NCBI GenBank assembly: GCA_003224135.1
Contig: QHYO01000338.1
Location: 1 to 13,747 of the forward strand
Origin: Acidobacteriota bacterium
Lineage (GTDB): Bacteria > Acidobacteriota > Terriglobia > Acidiferrales > UBA7541
Length of the DNA stretch: 13,747 nucleotides
Direction of reading: 5' to 3'
Every line of letters starts with the position of its first letter. Position 1 is the stretch's first letter. The notes under the pieces were generated by a model. It did no database searches and was not told the origin of the DNA. It worked only from the letters and a program-made list of their open reading frames with translations. This document shows, in pieces, positions 1 to 7,139 of this stretch. Both the position numbers and the translations under genes were made by a program.

Positions 1-377
1 CCGTGCGCGAGTAGGTCCACGGCTATGCAGCGCCGCATGTCGGATAAATCCGCCAGCTGATGACGCCACAGATAGCCGTTCAGCAAAACACCATGCACGA
101 ACAACGCGACTGGTCCCGTGCCCTGCTCCGCGTAGCTGATACGGCCCGAAGCGGTCTGCACGCTACGCTGAATCGGTGATGGTTTCTTTTCGTTCATAGC
201 TGATACCCCCGATAATTTTTTGGACGCAATTACTGGCGCGTCCGAATTTGGACGGGCCAGAACCGACGCGCTCAGATAAGTCCCGACGATCAGAGCTCCG
301 ACCATCAATATCGCGACGGGTCGCGCACTCGGCTGCTGCTTGTCAGGAACGTCTATGGCTGCTTTGTTTCCCTTCAT
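1..377 (-). CDS. Alpha/beta hydrolase with N-terminal membrane anchor (partial)
   Basis: Reading leftwards from an ATG at 377, a 125-codon open frame runs off the window edge, so only the N-terminal part is present. Residues about 20-41 form one hydrophobic segment (AILMVGALIVGTYLSASVLA), probably a signal anchor. After a linker comes a typical alpha/beta-hydrolase opening: a short beta strand, then VALFVHGVLLNGYLWR (HG oxyanion-hole motif) and a strand ending DLLAHG, as in haloalkane-dehalogenase/epoxide-hydrolase-like enzymes. The nucleophile, acid and histidine lie beyond the edge, so the substrate cannot be inferred. The start at 377 has a good GAGGAAGAGG site upstream. An internal ATG at 197 (MNEKKPSP) is also preceded by a G-rich site and would give a cytoplasmic form. 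It lies 51 bases after the microprotein gene on the same strand and is probably co-transcribed with it and the AraC gene. Confidence 0.75.
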   Translation of the reverse strand, partial: MKGNKAAIDVPDKQQPSARPVAILMVGALIVGTYLSASVLARPNSDAPVIASKKLSGVSAMNEKKPSPIQRSVQTASGRISYAEQGTGPVALFVHGVLLNGYLWRHQLADLSDMRRCIAVDLLAH

Positions 378-428
378 GATGTACCTCTTCCTCGACGCTA
401 CCGCGGAAACGTGCGCTTCCTGCAACTT

Positions 429-536
429 TCATGCGCAGTCGTCACAACACACTTCAACCGTCTTGCCGCCGATTTTGACTTTGATGGAATTCTCACCCAG
501 CTTGCAGTCGCAAGCTGCACAAGTCGTTTCAACCAT
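429..536 (-). CDS. Cysteine-rich microprotein, zinc-ribbon/TRASH-like (35 aa)
   Basis: A complete 35-codon ORF starts at ATG 536 and stops with TGA at 429-431. GGAGAG lies about 7 bases before the start, a good ribosome binding site. The protein has a CxxCxC knuckle at residues 6-11 (CAACDC), a middle part KVKIGGKTVEV that should form a beta hairpin, and a CCDDC knuckle at residues 30-34 just before the end. Two cysteine clusters flanking a beta hairpin are typical of small zinc or copper binding modules (zinc ribbon, TRASH/YHS-like, metallothionein-like). Metal binding is inferred from this pattern; I cannot assign a named family. It sits between the AraC regulator (99 bases upstream) and the hydrolase (51 bases downstream), all on the minus strand, so a shared transcript is likely. 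The regular spacing, sensible start site and lack of random low-complexity sequence argue against a chance ORF. Confidence 0.7.
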   Translation of the reverse strand: MVETTCAACDCKLGENSIKVKIGGKTVEVCCDDCA

Positions 537-635
537 GGCATCGCTCTCCAATACCCGAAGTCCGGGCGCGAGAGCAGTAGGCCATGTGGAAGAAATGGCC
601 GCTGTCAGAATCTTTAGCGATTTGCTGGAGGGAGT

Positions 636-1466
636 CTAACGACGCAGCGCCGACTGCCTGAACTCCGAGGGCGAGCGGCCGTAAGCCTCGCGGAAGGCAG
701 AGCTGAAATGACTGTGGCTAGAGAATCCGAGGTCGAGGCCCAGAGTGGTGAGGTCATCGTATTGCGCAAGGAGATCCAACGCCCGGGCCAATCGTAGCCG
801 CAACTGGTAGCGATACAAGGGCAAGCCCTCCACTTGTTGGAAAACTTGCGTGAGATAAACGGGAGAGCAGCGCACTTCGGCCGCGATGTCGGCCAACGTC
901 CAGCGCCGAGCCAAATCGCTCGTCAGCACGAGCTTTGCCCGATCCACTAGCAGCTGCCGTCCGACACTGGCGCCCGCTGCGTGCGTAGTGCGCAGCCCGA
1001 GCGCCCTCTGCGCCAGGGTCAAGGCTAGGCTTTCTGCTTCCAAAGTTTCCGCAATGTTCTGACGCAGGCTATGCCGCACCAGCGCCACGAGCGCCTGCGC
1101 CCGCGCATCAATCCGCAGGCGCTGCCGCCGAAATGCCAGCTTCGCGCTGTTACGCAAAAAAGTACGCGGCGCTAGTTGACGAAGCTGCGGTTCACTAATG
1201 GCCAAGGACAGACTGGCATCGCCACCTGGCACGGGATGGCTAACCCGATACCCTTCGGCGGCGTTGAAAAAAAGCACCTGGTTCGCCTCGGCTACGGCCT
1301 GGTCATTCCCAAGATGGCGCACATAGACGCCGCGATACGGAAAGACCATTTCTGTCGTGGTCGCAAACTCTTCCGTACTCTGGTGCTGGCGGCTGCCTCG
1401 GCAGGACACGTCGCGAATCGTAACCGTCGGAGTTTTCAGCAGAGATTGAACGGCAAATTCAGACAT
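636..1466 (-). CDS. AraC family transcriptional regulator
   Basis: The protein has 276 residues. Its N-terminal half (about 15-110) looks like a cupin-type effector domain, with FPYRGVYVRHLG and a later segment NQVLFFNAAEGYRVSHPVPGG. The C-terminal 100 residues are a classic AraC/XylS double helix-turn-helix: first helix pair around RRWTLADIAAEVRCSPVYL, then the signature LGLDLGFSSHSHFSSAFREA followed by YGRSPSEFR. Length and domain order are normal for the family. The ligand is unknown. The gene heads a probable minus-strand operon with the cysteine-rich microprotein and the alpha/beta hydrolase, so it may control them and itself. The Shine-Dalgarno sequence before ATG 1466 is weak (GAAAG). 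Confidence 0.93.
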   Translation of the reverse strand: MSEFAVQSLLKTPTVTIRDVSCRGSRQHQSTEEFATTTEMVFPYRGVYVRHLGNDQAVAEANQVLFFNAAEGYRVSHPVPGGDASLSLAISEPQLRQLAPRTFLRNSAKLAFRRQRLRIDARAQALVALVRHSLRQNIAETLEAESLALTLAQRALGLRTTHAAGASVGRQLLVDRAKLVLTSDLARRWTLADIAAEVRCSPVYLTQVFQQVEGLPLYRYQLRLRLARALDLLAQYDDLTTLGLDLGFSSHSHFSSAFREAYGRSPSEFRQSALRR

Positions 1467-1512
1467 TGGTTTTACTTTCGTTCGTCAGGCCTGTGCAAAA
1501 GTGTAGCACTCA

Positions 1513-1981
1513 TCACTCAAAGACCGCGCTGGCGGAACAAAACAATCGAATGAACTGAGCGAGCATGGATACGGCCAGCAGCGGAACGCGCATCCATCAG
1601 CGAGCGGTCCCATGACGCCTGCAACGCACCAGCATTGTCCAGTCTTCTTCCCGTTCTCGCAGCTGCTGTTTGAAGCCGATTGATTGGCTTCTAGAGACGG
1701 TCGTATATAACGACGAAGAGGATCAGCATAGAGAGCGACAACAAATAGAATGTCCGATGTCGACTCCCACTGAACAGGACCAGGAGCAGATTTGACAAGA
1801 GAGCCAAGATACCCCAGATAGGCATCCGCTTATCGCCGGAAAGACGGATAAATCCCATGACCTCCGTTGAGGTGGCTTGCGGAGCCAATCTGAGACCGGG
1901 ACGGCCCACGGTCAAGGAGAACATGTCGGTGCCAAAGATCACGGCGGTACTCATAAGACCCGCTAGAGACGCCGGCCACAT
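1513..1981 (-). pseudogene. DUF1772-like membrane protein, decayed
   Basis: The first frame (1981 down to 1691, 96 codons) encodes a membrane protein start: AGLMSTAVIFGTDMFSLTVG, then RMPIWGILALLSNLLLVLF and FYLLSLSMLILFVVIYDRL, as in DUF1772 / anthrone-oxygenase-like four-helix proteins. It stops at TAG 1691-1693, but the same frame continues family-like beyond the stop with KPINRLQTAAARTGRRLDN and LQASWDRSL. Near 1591-1598 the minus strand carries GATGGATG, a 4-base tandem duplication; past it the sensible reading (RVPLLAVSMLAQFIRLF) continues in another frame to a TGA at 1513-1515. The upstream SnoaL gene ends in ATGA at 1989-1992, so the original start was probably that overlapping ATG, with a further single-base loss before MWPASL. 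At least two independent lesions make a working product unlikely. DUF1772 membership is from memory of the family. Confidence 0.7.
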
Positions 1982-1988
1982 CGATGGT

Positions 1989-2405
1989 TCATTGTCCGTC
2001 CGCCTTTCTTACAGTCGCGGCCCCAAGCTGCTGGAACACTTCGAGTAGGTTGAGTTCGTCCCAATGTTCTGCGAACTTCCCATCCTTAACACGCCAGATG
2101 TCGATGCTCCGCAGCTGCACCTGTGCACTATTCGGCCGGTAGCCCATAAATGGGTTCGTAAAGGTTCCGTTGTACGTGAAGCGGGCGCTGATGCGGTCGC
2201 CCTCTTCGATTACTTCCTCCATCACGACTTTAGTATCGGGAAATGCGTCAAGGTAGTGCCGAAAGAATGCTTTGACGCCGGCTGGTCCCGGCTGCACGTG
2301 CGGGTTGTGATTGTCGTACGCAGGGTGGATGAACTCATCGAAGAGTTCGACGCGTTTCTCGTTCAGCGCTTGTGCGAAGAGCCGTGGGAGATGCTTGTTA
2401 CTCAT
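1989..2405 (-). CDS. SnoaL-like / ester cyclase family protein
   Basis: The protein has 138 residues and a SnoaL/NTF2-like cone fold pattern: an N-terminal helix with LFDEFIHPAYDNHNP, helix GVKAFFRHYLDAFPDTKVVME, strands VIEEGDRISARFTYNGTF, and the C-terminal IDIWRVKDGKFAEHWDELNLLEVFQQLG. The HWDELN segment and the early N-H pair are usual for SnoaL-like polyketide cyclases and their many uncharacterised relatives. The reaction is unknown. I chose ATG 2405 because GGAGG lies 5 bases upstream; longer in-frame starts would place that site inside the gene and cross the divergent promoter. Its stop overlaps the probable original ATG of the decayed DUF1772 gene. It is transcribed divergently from the HxlR regulator, its likely controller. 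Confidence 0.85.
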   Translation of the reverse strand: MSNKHLPRLFAQALNEKRVELFDEFIHPAYDNHNPHVQPGPAGVKAFFRHYLDAFPDTKVVMEEVIEEGDRISARFTYNGTFTNPFMGYRPNSAQVQLRSIDIWRVKDGKFAEHWDELNLLEVFQQLGAATVRKADGQ

Positions 2406-2435
2406 GAAATCCTCCATGACTCCGAGTTTGTGATG

Positions 2436-2477
2436 TACACTGTCAGGTGTCAAGGTACTGCCATATTTGTCAGTGTA
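2436..2477. promoter_or_regulatory. Candidate HxlR operator (inverted repeat in divergent promoter)
   Basis: TACACTGTCA at 2436-2445 is matched by TGTCAGTGTA at 2468-2477; 9 of 10 positions are complementary, with a 22-base spacer. A further half-site-like TGTCA lies at 2449-2453. The repeat fills the 81-base space between the SnoaL-like and HxlR genes. HxlR proteins are dimers that bind inverted repeats next to their own or divergent genes, so operator function is a reasonable inference. Confidence 0.5.
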
Positions 2478-2486
2478 GAGGAAGAA

Positions 2487-2825
2487 ATGCCAGTATCCAA
2501 AAAGGAAATCTCTGAGTGTCCGGTAGACGCGATGATGCGCGTCATGGATGGCCGTTGGAAGGGCACGATTCTGTGGCGTCTGCAAGCTGGACCGAGACGG
2601 ACGAGCGAACTGAAGCGTTCCATTCCCGGCATTACGGAGCGCATGCTGATCCGGCATCTTCAGGAACTTGTCGCCGATGGCATCCTCAAGAGAGACGACA
2701 AGAGAACGATTCCGCCATGCGTTTACTATTCACTCTCCCCGTACGGAAGGACGCTCGGCCCAGTCGTCCAAATGATGTGTAACTGGGGACGTTCTCACTT
2801 GAAGCGTCTCTCACCAAGACGGTGA
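2487..2825 (+). CDS. HxlR family winged-helix regulator
   Basis: The protein has 112 residues, the usual HxlR length. It shows the family signature CPVDAMMRVMDGRWKGTILWRL, then TSELKRSIPGITERMLIRHLQEL as the recognition helix region, LVADGILKRDD wing and YYSLSPYGRTLGPVV. Cys11 is the conserved N-terminal cysteine used for thiol or electrophile sensing in relatives such as YodB and HypR, so redox or electrophile sensing is possible but not shown. ATG 2487 is preceded by GAGGAAG. The frame stays open far upstream, but that part is antisense to the SnoaL gene and crosses the operator, so I exclude it. It is divergent from the SnoaL-like gene, which it probably controls. Confidence 0.9.
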   Translation: MPVSKKEISECPVDAMMRVMDGRWKGTILWRLQAGPRRTSELKRSIPGITERMLIRHLQELVADGILKRDDKRTIPPCVYYSLSPYGRTLGPVVQMMCNWGRSHLKRLSPRR

Positions 2826-3183
2826 TTATCGCTGGGGCTTGCGCCAGGTAATCTCAAAGTAGAGTGTCTCCATTCATGCTGATAAAGACCTCCCAAGAGA
2901 TGAAGATGCTCAGTGTGTCCAAGATGTGGAAGCCCCTTCGACTGTCAATTCTTCCACATCCAACGAGTCTTCGTCCTCTGGCTGTCGACCTGTTGAGTCC
3001 ACAGCACTTATCGGGTGATTGGTGAAACTTTCAGCGTTGCTTGCTGCATTTTGTCGCAGCGACCGGAGCAGCCTTCTTTTCCGGAAACCTTCGCGCCTCT
3101 CCGGCATCCAATCTCGCAAACATGCCGTACCATTCAAAAGGGAAGCAACCACACGCACGCGTAAGTGGTTCTAAATACACAAT
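2826..3183. other. Intergenic region upstream of msrP
   Basis: These 358 bases hold no gene I can support. An 82-codon minus-strand frame (2910-3158) has no recognisable domain and a composition like a chance frame. The promoter of the msrPQ operon must lie here, probably close to 3150-3180, but I found no confident -35/-10 pair, and the ribosome binding site before msrP is weak. Confidence 0.4.
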
Positions 3184-4143
3184 ATGTTGATTAAGCTAGC
3201 ATCGGTACTCGCACTCGCGGACAGCACCCGGAAAGAAGCCTATTTCAATCGCCGCAGCTTTTTGCGCGGCTTGGGGATCGCCGGAGCGGCCACGGTAGTC
3301 GGTGAACGCTTCTCCTCCCTACTTTCACCCTCCACAACCGCGTTCGCCGGCACCAAACTCACCACTATCAAAAGTAACTACCGTGTGGACGAAAAAATCT
3401 CCTCAGAAAATGACGTCACCCACTACAACAATTTTTACGAATTTGGTTCCGACAAAGGCGATCCCGCAAAGAACGCGCAAAATTTCCGAACTTCACCCTG
3501 GGTCGTTTCCGTTGAAGGCGAAGTCAAAACTCCACGCAAATTTTCCATGGATGAGATCTTAACGCTCGCGCCCCTTGAGGAACGCATCTACCGGCACCGC
3601 TGCGTGGAGCGTTGGTCGATTGTGGTTCCCTGGATTGGCTACTCTCTCAGCACCGTTCTTAAGCTTGTCGAGCCCTCTCCCAAGGCAAAGTATGTAGCCT
3701 TCGAGAGCTTCTACGATCCGAAACAGATGCCGCAAGCAAGATATACCGGCCTCGCCTATCCATACGTCGAAGGCTTGCGCCTTGATGAAGCGATGCATCC
3801 CCTGGCGCTTCTTTGCGTAGGCATGTATGGGGAAACGCTTCCCAATCAGGACGGCGCGCCGGTGCGCATGGTGATTCCCTGGAAGTACGGCTACAAGAGC
3901 ATCAAGTCCATCGTGAAGATCCGTCTGCAATCCTCCGAACCGCCTACCTCTTGGAATCGCCAGGCCCCCAACGAATACGGCTTCTATTCCAATGTGAATC
4001 CTAACGTTGACCATCCTCGCTGGAGTCAGGCAACCGAACGGCGTCTTGGCGAAATTTACATGCACAAGACTCTGATGTTCAACGGTTACTCAGATCAGGT
4101 TGCTTCCCTCTACTCTGGCATGGACCTGAAGAAATTCCACTGA
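3184..4143 (+). CDS. msrP: Protein-methionine-sulfoxide reductase catalytic subunit MsrP
   Basis: This 319-residue protein is the molybdopterin-containing catalytic subunit that reduces oxidised methionines in periplasmic proteins. A twin-arginine signal NRRSFLRGLG at residues 22-31 is followed by a hydrophobic stretch, so it is exported folded by Tat. The sulfite-oxidase-like domain shows YNNFYEFGSDKGDPAKNA, then LEERIYRHRCVERWSIVVPW with Cys140 as the predicted molybdenum ligand, then YPYVEGLRLDEAMHPLAL, GAPVRMVIPWKYGYKSIKSI and the C-terminal YGFYSNVNPNVDHPRWSQAT. These match E. coli MsrP (YedY) closely, as recalled. The ATG at 3184 gives the usual pre-Tat leader length. The stop overlaps the msrQ start (TGATG at 4141-4145), so the two are translationally coupled. 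Confidence 0.97.
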   Translation: MLIKLASVLALADSTRKEAYFNRRSFLRGLGIAGAATVVGERFSSLLSPSTTAFAGTKLTTIKSNYRVDEKISSENDVTHYNNFYEFGSDKGDPAKNAQNFRTSPWVVSVEGEVKTPRKFSMDEILTLAPLEERIYRHRCVERWSIVVPWIGYSLSTVLKLVEPSPKAKYVAFESFYDPKQMPQARYTGLAYPYVEGLRLDEAMHPLALLCVGMYGETLPNQDGAPVRMVIPWKYGYKSIKSIVKIRLQSSEPPTSWNRQAPNEYGFYSNVNPNVDHPRWSQATERRLGEIYMHKTLMFNGYSDQVASLYSGMDLKKFH

Positions 4144-4790
4144 TGCTCCTCGCCGTTCGAAAGTTTCTTGCCAGCAAATGGGCGAAAGTCTTCGTCTTTC
4201 TTTTGTCTTTGGTTCCGCTCCTTTTACTCGTGTGGCGCGGTTTCCGCGGCGACCTCACTGCAAATCCTGTTGAGTTTCTGCAGCATCAAACCGGCGATTG
4301 GACGCTTCGCTTTCTCATCTTCACGCTTTGCATTACGCCGTTCCGCAAACTTTTGAATCTGCCGGAAGTCATCCGTTTCCGCCGTATGTTGGGCCTTTTC
4401 GCCTTTTTCTATGTCTGCCTTCACTTCTTGACGTACCTGGGTCCCGATCAATCTTTCAACGTCGCGGGAATGTTGAAGGACGTCGCAAAACGGCCCTTCG
4501 TCACTGTCGGCTTCGCGGCTTTCGTTCTTTTGATTCCTATGGCGATTACGTCAACCGCAGGCTGGATACGCCGTCTCGGCGGCAAGCGCTGGCAGGCCCT
4601 TCATCGCAGCATCTACATTTGCGCGATTCTAGGCGTCATCCACTACTACTGGCTGGTCAAATCCGATATTCGCAAGCCCTTGTTTTACGGAATGCTGGTC
4701 GGAATTTTGCTCATTTGGCGACTGGCCGCTTGGTTCGGCAAGCCCAAAGCGCCGGCAGTTGCGCACTCGGTCCCTGTGCGCCCTTCATGA
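4143..4790 (+). CDS. msrQ: Heme-binding membrane subunit MsrQ
   Basis: This 215-residue integral membrane protein passes electrons from the quinone pool or a flavin reductase to MsrP. Hydrophobic segments lie near residues 15-31, 55-66, 84-100, 118-136, 155-170 and 180-197, the six-helix plan of the ferric-reductase-like family. Candidate heme ligands are His94 (YVCLHFLTYLG), His154 (WQALHRSIYI) and His167 (GVIHYYWLV), set as in E. coli MsrQ (YedZ). RRLGGKRWQALHR is the conserved loop before the fifth helix. Its ATG overlaps the msrP stop. The downstream neighbour is convergent. Confidence 0.95.
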   Translation: MLLAVRKFLASKWAKVFVFLLSLVPLLLLVWRGFRGDLTANPVEFLQHQTGDWTLRFLIFTLCITPFRKLLNLPEVIRFRRMLGLFAFFYVCLHFLTYLGPDQSFNVAGMLKDVAKRPFVTVGFAAFVLLIPMAITSTAGWIRRLGGKRWQALHRSIYICAILGVIHYYWLVKSDIRKPLFYGMLVGILLIWRLAAWFGKPKAPAVAHSVPVRPS

Positions 4791-4831
4791 CCCTTGGTTT
4801 TCTCGGTTTCGCGCGCGTGTTTAGTGCATTT

Positions 4832-5194
4832 TTATTGAACGATGGGCGCGCCGTTCGGCGGAGAAGCCTGTTCCGCAAATTCCAGCCCCCAGAAGCGCGG
4901 TGCCGGAGTCAAAAATTCAATTCCTACTCGCTGTCCCTGGTCGCACAATTCGCCCAGAAACACGATCCGGCACTCGATTTCCTCTAGCGTCTCCGGATTC
5001 GTGATCACCAGCAATTCGCCGTCGTCCACTTCATGTTTCAGCATCAACAGGCCGCCGTGTACGCTTACCACCAGCGTTTCGCAGGTTTCGCGGAACTTCT
5101 TGCCGTTGTGCGCGCGTCCCTGCGCTTGCATCTTCAGCTTGCGAAAAACCCGTGCACTGCGCCGTGGGGCGGTGAATTCAACCGTAGTGCTCAT
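4832..5194 (-). CDS. PilZ domain protein with degenerate c-di-GMP motif
   Basis: This 120-residue single-domain protein starts, in my choice, at ATG 5194 (MSTTVEFTAPRRSARV); the frame extends upstream to 5335, but that part is not PilZ-like. RRSAR at residues 11-15 supplies the RxxxR motif. The second motif, normally D/N-x-S-x-x-G, reads VVSVHG at residues 42-47: the Ser and Gly are kept and the acidic/amide residue is lost. Strand-rich sequence follows (GELLVITNPETLEE, IECRIVFLGE, QRVGIEFLTPAPRFWGL), as in PilZ barrels. It may therefore bind c-di-GMP weakly or not at all, or act as a protein-interaction module. It is convergent with msrQ and divergent from the M20 gene. Confidence 0.8.
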   Translation of the reverse strand: MSTTVEFTAPRRSARVFRKLKMQAQGRAHNGKKFRETCETLVVSVHGGLLMLKHEVDDGELLVITNPETLEEIECRIVFLGELCDQGQRVGIEFLTPAPRFWGLEFAEQASPPNGAPIVQ

Positions 5195-5412
5195 GATCCC
5201 ATCTTCTGCGCCGCCGCAGGCCCCGTCAATCGTCCTTGCGCCCAGTTGTTTCGCATGAGGAACGAGGTGTCCAGCATCACTTGTTCTTTGCCTGAACACG
5301 GTCTTACAATCAAACATGGCGGTGCGGTGGCTCATCTTTCCGTCATTTTCTTCCCCGGCCGCAAACTTTTTTAATCTGAATTGCGTATTAATCTCTGAAA
5401 GGACTCATACGT

Positions 5413-6758
5413 TTGCCCGTCCCCATGACCTTGGCCGAATTCATCGACTCACGTCGCGATCAGAATCTTGCTGAATTGAACGAGTTTCTTCGAAGCCCGA
5501 CATCGAGCGCGCCGCCCGCTGGGTCGCCGATAATTTGCGTTCAGCGGGATTTCAATCGATTGAAATCGTTCCCACTGCCCTGCATCCCCTGGTCTATGCC
5601 GAGTCGCTCAACGCCCCTGGCAAGCCAACCATCCTTTTCTACGGCCATTATGATGTTCAGCCTGCGGAGCCTCTTCACCTCTGGACCACCCCTGCTTTCG
5701 AACCCACGGTCCGCAACGGAAACATCTATGCCCGCGGAACTGCTGACGACAAAGGACAAGTACATATCCACCTGAAGGCGCTGCAGGCCCTGCACCAGAT
5801 AGGTGGTGAATTCCCCATCAACATCAAGATTCTGATCGAAGGTGAAGAAGAAGTCGGCAGCGTCAGCCTCTGGAATTTCGTTCAAAAAAATAAGGAAAAA
5901 CTCAAGGCCGATGCGCTGGTCGTTTCCGATACCTCAATGCTCGGCAAGGGCGTGCCTTCAATCACCTACGGGTTGCGCGGATTGAATTACTACCAGATCG
6001 AACTGACCGGTCCAAGGCGTGACTTGCACTCCGGCGTCTATGGCGGCGCCGTTCCTAATCCGCTTGCGGCTCTGGCTGAGCTGTTTGCAAAACTTCACGA
6101 CAAAAATTTTCGCGTGACCGTTCCCGGCTTCTACGACAACGTCAAGCAACTTTCCAAAGCCGAACGCAAGGCGCTCAATGCGCTGCCCTGGAGCCGCAAA
6201 ACTTTTCAGGAAGCGGTCGGCGCACCCGGCTACTGCGGTGAAAAAGGGTTCACCACGGTCGAGCAACTCTGGATCAGACCAACCCTTGAACTCAATGGCC
6301 TCTGGGGCGGCTACCAGGGCGAAGGTGCCAAGACGGTCATTCCATCAAGAGCTTACGCCAAATTTTCTACGCGCCTCGTCCCCGGACAGGACCCGCAACG
6401 CATTGCCAAGCTCGTCGAAAAACATGTTCGCAAGCTGTTACCGAAAACGGTGACGTGCAAATTTGAAGTGCTCAGTACTGGCAAGCCGTGGTCCGCTCCC
6501 TACCACGCGCCCATTTTTCAGCGCGCGCAAGCTGCGCTGCAGAAGGGCTTCAACCAGAAGGCGGTCTTCATCCGCGAAGGCGGCTCCATTCCTTTCGTCA
6601 CGCAGATGTACGATACCTTCGAAGTGCCCTGCGTTTTGATCGGCTTCGGTCTGCCCGATGAGAACGCTCACGCGCCCGACGAGCATCTTTACCTCGAGAA
6701 TTATTTCAGCGGCATCAAAGCCATCGCGCACTTCTATCAGGATCTAGCCACCCTCTAG
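5413..6758 (+). pseudogene. M20 family metallopeptidase/dipeptidase, broken near the N-terminus
   Basis: The body of the gene (5535-6758 frame) encodes a near-complete M20/M28-clan dipeptidase: YGHYDVQPAEPLHLW (metal ligand His), YARGTADDKGQVHIHLKAL (bridging Asp), EGEEEVGS (catalytic Glu and metal Glu), VVSDTSM (metal Asp), then the lid/dimerisation domain and the final metal-binding His in NAHAPDEHLYLENYFSGI. The N-terminus lies in another frame: from TTG 5413 or ATG 5425, TLAEFIDSRRDQNLAELNEFLR is typical for the family. The frames part at about 5488-5495, and the expected IPSVS-type segment between NEFLR and KPDIERAARWV is missing. A deletion whose length is not a multiple of three explains both. 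In the downstream frame the only early start is a poor TTG at 5535. AAAGGA lies 10 bases before TTG 5413. All catalytic residues survive, so a sequencing or assembly error remains possible. Confidence 0.75.
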
Positions 6759-6764
6759 CTTTCA

Positions 6765-6806
6765 GTAGCGCCGCCGTCCCGCTTACTCTTCGAGCGGCGG
6801 CTCTAC
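6765..6806 (+). terminator. Hairpin after the M20 gene
   Basis: GTAGCGCCGCC at 6765-6775 pairs with GGCGGCTCTAC at 6796-6806 (10 of 11 positions), six bases after the M20 stop. There is no T-tract directly after it, so it may be a stabilising 3' hairpin rather than an intrinsic terminator. Confidence 0.35.
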
Positions 6807-6932
6807 GCCATTTCTGATTTTGTAGTGGCCGCCTGTCTGCCGCAGGCAGGGCCTTCAGCCGGTGCTTTTACGCAGCACGGCGAACACCTTCTGCCTGCCC
6901 GGCTCTTTGCCGAGAAAAGGGCGTTTTCTGCC

Positions 6933-7139
6933 TCAATCTGATTTCGCCCGCTCAATCCGAAACAGGTAGCTTCCGGCCGAAGTGCTTCGCGCGTGCACGT
7001 ATTCCACTTCCTCCGGTGCAAAGATCTCTTGCAGCGCTTTGTCCTCACCGCCTCCGTGGACAAATCTCTCCGCCATCCGTGCTCGATTCGCCCCAAACGC
7101 TTCAAACGTTAACGGCTGTCCATGATACTCAGCCGGAAC
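6933..7139 (-). pseudogene. Possible DUF1203-like C-terminal fragment
   Basis: In the frame that overlaps the end of the DUF169 remnant, the last 70 or so codons read LTFEAFGANRARMAERFV, then EIFAPEEVEYVHARSTSAG and YLFRIERA before TGA at 6933. The ending resembles the C-terminus of DUF1203 proteins as I remember them (strand, H-A/V-R/N, G-C-Y, R-hydrophobic-E/D-R), though the usual Cys is Ser here. No start codon or N-terminal domain is visible, and the sequence joins the DUF169 remnant without a gap. It is most likely the leftover 3' end of a second gene after a deletion. The family assignment is tentative. Confidence 0.35.

Noticed and set aside
2064..2486. Plus-strand open frame that would extend the HxlR gene by 141 codons
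   Set aside because: It is antisense to the SnoaL-like gene, crosses the divergent promoter and adds nothing HxlR-like; family length fits the start at 2487.
2910..3158. 82-codon minus-strand frame upstream of msrP
   Set aside because: No recognisable domain, weak start, and composition like a chance frame.
5481..5500. Programmed ribosomal frameshift in the M20 gene
   Set aside because: No slippery heptamer or downstream structure is evident, and a conserved segment is missing, so deletion explains it better.
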